Below are positions 57,906 through 64,000 of a stretch of DNA of 64,000 bases, piece after piece (the stretch's first letter is position 1; the number at the start of each line of letters is the position of its first letter). The DNA is from Thelonectria olida (taxonomy: Eukaryota > Ascomycota > Sordariomycetes > Hypocreales > Nectriaceae). A program made the translations under genes and the position numbers. The stretch covers positions 2,666,001-2,730,000 of the forward strand of contig JAGPYM010000003.1 in NCBI GenBank assembly GCA_020736575.1, written 5' to 3'. A model generated the notes under the pieces. The model saw only the letters and a list, made by a program, of their open reading frames with translations. It was not told the origin of the DNA and made no database searches.

Positions 57906-59899
57906 GTCTCTTCGGTGGACAAAAACGACGATCGGTGACTTGAATCGTCTTATTCTTTTTAAAAAGTCGTCTTGGTAAGACGAGCACGAAGGATGGCCTC
58001 AGGGGCTCTGCACGACATAGGACAAGAAAAATAGGCGGGCGTTCGGGGCGAACGGGGGTCGACTTGATCGGAACGTCAATCCACGGCAGGGAAGCGCACG
58101 ATTGGGGAGGCAAAAAGGAAGAGGGAAGATAAGAGGGGGTGCGCGGACAGTGACCTTCTTTTACGGTCTGTCCGTCTGCGACAAGGGAAGATACACACTC
58201 ACACTCACTCACACGCCCCGGACACATGCTTTCTGGGGGGGAGGCCTGCTGGCTCGATTGGAGCAAGAGGGAGGGCTGCGCAACTTCCTTCTGCTCTGGT
58301 GTTACTATCCTTGCTGCTGCTGCTGTTGTTGCTCCCTAGTAGTGAGGCCCCCCTCCTCAATCAGACATGCCTTCTGCTAATTGGGCTTGTGACGCCCCGG
58401 GTCAGTGGGCAATGGCTGTTGTGTAAGAGATAGGCACAAGCGGGCAAAGGAGAATTGTTTAGGGTGCCGCGATAGGTTGGATATGCAGGATATGGGATCC
58501 CTGCTGATATGGGTGCGAGGAGTGTGAGCTTGGCGTTGCGTGCATGGCGTGCGCCGGGGGCTTGGGCTTCAATGCACCTAGGAAATGGAATGCTTTAGTT
58601 GTCTTGTGCGTTATCGAGGAAACCCAAGCCGATCCGCGCAAGGGTGAGGATATGATGTGACCCGGGGGTGAGGGATCGCACAAGCTGAGGAGGTAAGTTG
58701 AAAATGTCGTGTAAGTGGGGATTGGACCATCAAGCAAGAGGAGGGCATCGCGAAGTATCCCAGAAACCTCATCGAATTCCTGGAACCATGATTATTCAGT
58801 AGACACGTCGACGTCGGATAATCATTGCCCTTAATTACCCCTCCTCTCTTTTCTCTCTCCTCTCTCCTCCTCCCCTGCTCTCCCCTGCCGCCCAAAAGTG
58901 CAAAGCCGCATACGTACTTATTTTCAGCTCAGTTTCAAGCCGACTCCCCCAACCCACCACCCTCCTACGCCATCTTCCAAAGAGAGACAAGGGTATATGT
59001 GAGGCATCAGCAGACCAATAACCACCACCATCTCGCCCGCGACATTGGGCCGCAATCCACGAGGCAACCGGTCCGCGGCCCACGATCGACAGTCCCTAGC
59101 GCGAGGCGTTCGCCCATGTCGTGCATCCAAGGCGGTCGAACACTATGGCCGGGCGTCCTTGAGACTGCGAGTTGCTCCGCCCCCTCCCTCCTTCGCTCCT
59201 CTTCGGCGGGCTGGCAAAGGAATCAAGCCAGGTGAGGCGGGGCAGCTTTGGACTGACAAGCGAGAGGTCAACTGTCAACAACGTGATGGCGCCGTCGGTT
59301 CGGGACGGTCCTTGTGTCTTGGGGCCACGGGATTGTGCGGGATTGGAAACGTGTCATGGGAAGACGGAACATGAACACAACTATACATGTCATCGCTGTG
59401 AGGCTCTGTGTGGATCTTCGTGAACGACAATGCGAAGACTCTCTCGGACCACGTTTCAAGTCCATCGATGTCCATCTCATTACAAGCCGAGAGGTGGTCA
59501 GGGGAGGGGTTTTGACATGTGGCAGACATTGAGATGATGCAAGTCATATTTAACGAATGATAGTCGGGTGCCTTTGCTTATGCCTCCTCCCCTTGTGCCT
59601 TGATTTCCAACGCTAATGATGCTGTTGTGCTCCTCGCCTCCTACGACCGCCAATTGTCGTCTCGCTCTGCTGACCACGCTGCTATTGCTGGCAAGAAATG
59701 AGGAACTGATAATATGCAAATGGAAGCCGAGGAATATGTGAGATGCTAATAATATACAACAAGAAAGTCTTGTGCAGGCAACACATGCCAAAAACCACCA
59801 ACCCAAAGAGACGCCCCGCACCACGCACAACACAGAGAAACAAATCCAAGCAACCTGCATCCAATCTTCCCATCGTTCTCTCTCCCGCCCATTTGCTAC
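57906..59899. other. Intergenic, DUF7514 promoter and S1P-lyase 3' flank
   Basis: 2 kb between tandem minus-strand genes. A (TGC)n-like run lies at 58310-58331 and C/T-rich stretches at 58840-58890. Open frames here carry no recognised domain. No RNA gene seen. Confidence 0.5.
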
Positions 59900-61764
59900 T
59901 TATGCCTTGTACAGCAGATCGAGGAAGCCCGCTGCTAGGTCCACAACAACGCTCTTGTTGGGCAATGATCCCGCCACACCGTAGAGCGCCGCCGAGTCAC
60001 CCATGGCCTTGCCCTTGGGGCTCTTACCTTCCACAAGACGAGCCCGCTCCTTTTCGCGTTCGTCCTCGACAACGGCTTCGAGATCTGCAATGAGCTTTTC
60101 CCATGCCTTGGTGATGGGCAGTGTGACGGCAACGTGGATAGCCGGGGGGCTTTGCAGAGCATTGAGGTGCCATCCTTTCGCGGTCATGCCATCGGCGATA
60201 TCGTAGATGTTGAGGTTGCGGGCCGTAAACGCCACCACTGACACAAGCGGTCGGCCCAAAATCTCCAGCTCGCCGCCCAATCCCGGCGTGCTCTGGATAG
60301 CATCGGCAATCTTCTTAGCCGTGCCCACAATCTTGTGGCAGGCGTCAATATATCCAGATTCTCCGACCGTCATCAGACTGGCCCAACAGCCCGCAATCAA
60401 TGCGCCCGGTCGCGATCCTGCAATACCCGGTGAGGCGTACACGCCGCCGGACCAATCGGGTGAGATGAAGTACTGGTACGTTCGCAGCTCGGCCGAGCGG
60501 TACAGCACGGTGGAGTTGCCCTTGGGCGCAAAGCCGTACTTGTGGGTATCGCAACTGATGCTAGTGACACCCTTCAGTCGGAAGTCGAACAGCTGAGACT
60601 CGAAGCCGGCCTTTTCCAGGAATGGGACGAGGAACGAGCCAAGGCAGCAGTCAACGTGCAACCAAATGTTCTTGCGCAGAGCCAGCTGGGAAAGTGCGAC
60701 AATGTCGTCGATGATGCCATGGGGGAAGTTGGGCGCGGAGCCAACGAGGAGGACCGTGTTGGGATTGACGAGGCGCGCTACGGCGCGTACGTCGACCTGA
60801 TAATTGGGCGCAGGGCACTCGACAAGATGAATCTTCATCTTGAAGTACTGGGCTGCCTTATGGAAAGCCGTGTGCGCGGTCTCGGGCAGAATTCTTGGTC
60901 GCGTTAGCCATCTGCACAGGGGGTTCGCGGTGTATCTATGACCTACATCTCGGGCTCGGTCACGCCGCGCTCGTGGTATGCTCTCTGGCGCGCAGCCAAA
61001 CACGCCATGAGAATACTGTCGGTGCCTCCGCTAGTAGACGTGCCAGCGGCATTGGGAGGCGCATGGAACATGCCTAAGACCATGCTCACCACCTCGGCTT
61101 CCATCTTGCGCACTCCGGGGAAGACATCGGGGTGTATGGGATTGGCCACGGTAAACTTGCCGAATGCCTCCGTTTGCAGCTTGATCAGGTCATCCTCACC
61201 GTGATATACGGCACCAGAGACGCATCCATCCTCCCATCGGATGTGATCCATGTTAGCGAGTGCTTCGAGCTCGGAGCGGACCGCGTCGTGCGGGAGGCCT
61301 TCTTTCGGTAAACTGAGGTATCGGGTCTGGTCTGTAGGTACTAGCTTCGCAGACATCTTGGTAATGGTCTCTTTGACTTGTTTCTGGACCTTGGAGCGCA
61401 CGCCCGGGGCGCGTAGGAAGTAGCCGTAGAGGATGCGACGAATGTTGGTGTAGAGCTCGACAACAGAACCAATGATGCCGCGACCCTTGAGCTGCCAGAA
61501 GGTGCGGCGGGTCCATCGTAACACAAAGAAGAAGAGGAGGATGTTGCGCAATCTGCAAGAGGTTGGATGGCGAGTGTCAGCTTACAATTGGGACGGAGTC
61601 GAGGTGAGCAGCAATGAAGCTTGCCATGACGGATGTGCATTCGGGAACAGGGGGGCGACTTACAGATCCAAGTTGATCAGCGACCAGGAGAAGTCGTGTC
61701 TCCTGCGTCTGACGGATTCGAAGCTGCCGCGCAGGCTGGCGGGGAGACGCGAAGAACCAGGCAT
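59900..61764 (-). CDS. DPL1: Sphingosine-1-phosphate lyase (Dpl1-like)
   Basis: Three exons, 61764-61664, 61552-60947 and 60893-59900, give 566 residues, close to yeast Dpl1 and human SGPL1. A single membrane anchor lies near residues 35-46 (LRNILLFFFVLRW) next to basic residues, as expected for an ER enzyme with a cytosolic catalytic domain. The PLP-dependent fold shows GRGIIGS, VANPIHPDVFPGVRKMEAEVV, GTSTSGGTDSILMA, the Schiff-base lysine Lys354 in SCDTHKYGFAPKGNS, and SRPGALIAGCWASL. It cleaves phosphorylated long-chain bases to a fatty aldehyde and phosphoethanolamine, the exit step of sphingolipid breakdown. Intron 2 (60946-60894) ends in the weak acceptor CCAAG, but the joined reading EPEIILPETAHTAFHKAA is clearly correct. 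Confidence 0.94.
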
Positions 61765-64000
61765 GGTGACGGGGCAATCCAAGAAAGAACGACGATGATG
61801 GTGTTGAGTCCAAGTTGGAACCGAAGGTCAACGACGTCAAAAGTCCAGACTCAGCTCCGGCGAACTTATCGCGGGGGGATGGACACTACTTGGATATTTT
61901 TTAGCGGGGGCGACTTGCCGCTATCCGGGGGTTCCATCACATGCAGACAAGAGCTCCGAGCGCGCCTTCCCTTTCGCTCTCAAGGTCTCACCCGTGCGTC
62001 GGCGGTACGAATACTTGGTGCCCAGTTACGAATAATCCAAACTGGCAGTGGAGCGGTTCGAACCCCTGTGACACTATCGCCAAAGAGGCAGGGAGATTCG
62101 AATGCCCGCTGCTGCTTGCACATAGCAGGTGCATTGGAGGTACAAGACGGACAAGTCCCGCGCCAATCACTCCCCATTTCCACCATGGGACCCGGGCCGT
62201 TTTGGCGGAAGTGCTTGAGTCCTTCTGTGATACTGGTTGACTGAGTACCGGCTTCAGGTGGAGGTTTGTGGGTCAGGGTTTTACGGTGATAATTCATGGG
62301 ATGCTTGCAAGGGTCTCTATTTTCATGTAAGGCGATGGGGTTTCCGCCGTCGGGCTGACAAGGGTGATGATGGTCGATGAACTGTAGTCAACAAGCGAAT
62401 AGAGAGCACAGGAGTTGGACTGAGGTGTTGAAGATAGACCCCAACCAGGTATTTGTCTAAGAAGGATGGAATCTCTATAACAAGGCCATGCAATCCTCTA
62501 CAGCATACAATGTGCATCCTATCACAACCACGGCAAACAGTCGTCTTCATCTTCACAACCGGCTCCGGCTATTATCACCCAAACTCCGGCCCCGTCCAAA
62601 CACGTACCCACCCATCAATCGGCCTTTGGTCCTGCCAATGGGAGTCGTTTTGAAAGCCCGAAAGCTGCCAGATGACGCATTTCCGCTGCAACCCCAAGCG
62701 AGAATGTGGACGGTGGGTGTCATCCTTGCCTGATTGCCCAAACACATTTTGATACTCTAAATGGGTTAGACGAGTATTTCGACAAGTGATGTGAAGTGCA
62801 TGCGAGAGCCTGTGCGAGATGCTGTACTTCGTATTTTGAAAGGACAACCTGTCTCAAAGCCCCAAGTGAACACATCTCAACGTCAAAGGGGGCGGCCATG
62901 GTCAAACTGTTCAGCTTCAGTTCTCCTTTGTATGAACAATTAAGACCATGTCACAGAACCCCGCGTGATTTGTAAGACGCTTTCTGAAATCGGAGGTTAC
63001 ATCACTCGACCGCCCCACGACGTCGCCCTGCCTCTCGTCTAGACCCTAGCACCATCAAATTTGGGACGCTCGCTTGTCTCGGACTCTCGGGGTTCTCGCT
63101 TTCATCTTCGCCGCATGTGTGTATCCAGAAATCGAGATTCGAGACTCGACACCCCCGATCCAACCCAAGCCCCAAAGTGCCATTCCAGAAACATGCGACG
63201 CGTCACGAACTGAAGCGTTCCTCTGGATTACACATTCGTTGGCGGCAATTATTCTCCCACCAATACCACGGCACGCTACCTACCAATAGTTCCCTCCATG
63301 AGTTACTTCTTCTGTCGCACAATCGACCGCCTCTTTCACTCTCACAACGGAAACCTTCTGCCAACGAAACTAGTTGGAAGAAAGCGAAGTGCAATTCACG
63401 ACAACTCCATAGGAAAATAGAGACTAGAAGCACTTGTACACATATTTAGAACGTGTTTTGCACTCTGTATGCCCTGGACACTCCACGGAAAGTACTCTGG
63501 CTCGCAGTTATTTCCCCACTACTCTGCTGGCCGCTGCAACTTACTCACGTATGTAAATGCTTTCATGCCAAAATGATGTATACCGGATGGAGTTTAGGCG
63601 TGGAGCAGTAGTTGAAGCCGGCAATGAATGAAGACTAAACTCTCGTCATCATGGTAGTTAAGTTCAATTAATTTGTCCTAGAGTGTCCGAGGTCCAAGAA
63701 GCCCAAAGTGAAATAGCAACCACGCAACTGAACTCGGGTTCAATATCGTGGGTGGATAGCTTGCCCAAGTTCGCTGTCTAGGCTTAAAGAAGTGTATTGC
63801 CCCTTTCTAGCCCCTCTTGCCCAAAGATATACGGCTCTAGAAACATCTATGCGGCAAACAGAGTTATCGGAAAACTGACCAGCAGACCGGTTAGCGCAGC
63901 TGTTGACAGGATGTCCAGGGAGTGGTTGGCAGGTTGAATACTCATGTGTTCTTGAGTGATGTTATATCTTGGAAATGTCTCAGTCCCTAAAGAAAAAAGA
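61765..64000. other. S1P-lyase promoter and right-edge spacer
   Basis: 2.2 kb to the window edge. No coding frame with family resemblance on either strand. A GGTTCGAACCCC sequence at about 62060 looks like a tRNA T-loop but lacks the rest of a tRNA. Confidence 0.5.

Noticed and set aside
62055..62075. GGTTCGAACCCC, tRNA T-loop-like
   Set aside because: The flanking bases do not form a T-stem, and no matching D-arm, anticodon arm or acceptor stem could be drawn upstream.
63880..63945. CGGTTAGCGCAG followed by GGTTGAAT, tRNA-like boxes
   Set aside because: Arms do not pair and the spacing is wrong for a tRNA.
1..64000. Transposons, RIP-decayed repeats or CRISPR arrays
   Set aside because: No transposase, reverse transcriptase, long terminal repeats, strongly AT-rich blocks or spaced direct-repeat arrays were seen.

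Overview
The window is nuclear DNA of a filamentous ascomycete, most likely a sordariomycete. Genes are split by short introns (about 45-105 bp) with GT..AG ends and CTAAC-type branch sites. Intergenic spaces are long, leaders are pyrimidine-rich, and the families present (Stc1-domain protein, Ime2-like kinase, DAL5-type and sugar-porter MFS, Zn2Cys6 factor, secreted endopolygalacturonase) are typical of Pezizomycotina. I rebuilt 19 protein-coding genes; all 14 multi-exon models stay in frame across every junction. I see no rRNA, convincing tRNA, transposon or CRISPR.

Layout. 0-9 kb (housekeeping nuclear genes): an acidic low-complexity protein (+), a Utp12-domain SSU-processome protein (-) and a BET double-bromodomain protein (+). 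10.6-23.3 kb (accessory metabolism): DUF4743/Nudix protein (-), beta-lactamase/esterase-fold protein (+), SET methyltransferase (-), flavin monooxygenase (-), endopolygalacturonase (-), DJ-1/PfpI protein (-) and DAL5-type permease (+). 23.9-32 kb: a coiled-coil protein (-), a pyruvate dehydrogenase kinase (+) and an Stc1-domain protein (-). 32-41.7 kb is a gene-poor stretch of 9.7 kb in front of a RCK/MAK (Ime2-like) kinase (+). 45.9-54.3 kb (second accessory block): Hsp70-like ATPase (+), an unknown 133-residue protein (+), a Zn2Cys6 regulator (+) and, tail to tail with it, a sugar-porter MFS (-). 55.9-61.8 kb: a DUF7514 protein (-) and sphingosine-1-phosphate lyase (-).

How they fit together. 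Core genes cover ribosome biogenesis (Utp12), acetyl-histone reading (BET), heterochromatin (Stc1), carbon entry to the TCA cycle (PDK), meiotic/developmental signalling (Ime2-like) and sphingolipid breakdown (Dpl1-like). The accessory blocks look like scavenging: pectin depolymerisation, ureide/anion uptake, sugar uptake with a nearby regulator, and small detoxifying enzymes. No polyketide, peptide or terpene backbone enzyme is present, so this is not a classical secondary-metabolite cluster.

Most notable: the flavin monooxygenase gene has a GA instead of GT at the best first splice donor and a GC donor at its fourth intron; the Nudix box is degenerate; the small protein at 48.5 kb has an in-frame, stop-free intron; ACCT/AGGT palindromes recur in non-coding DNA; and the 9.7-kb gap before the kinase is unexplained.
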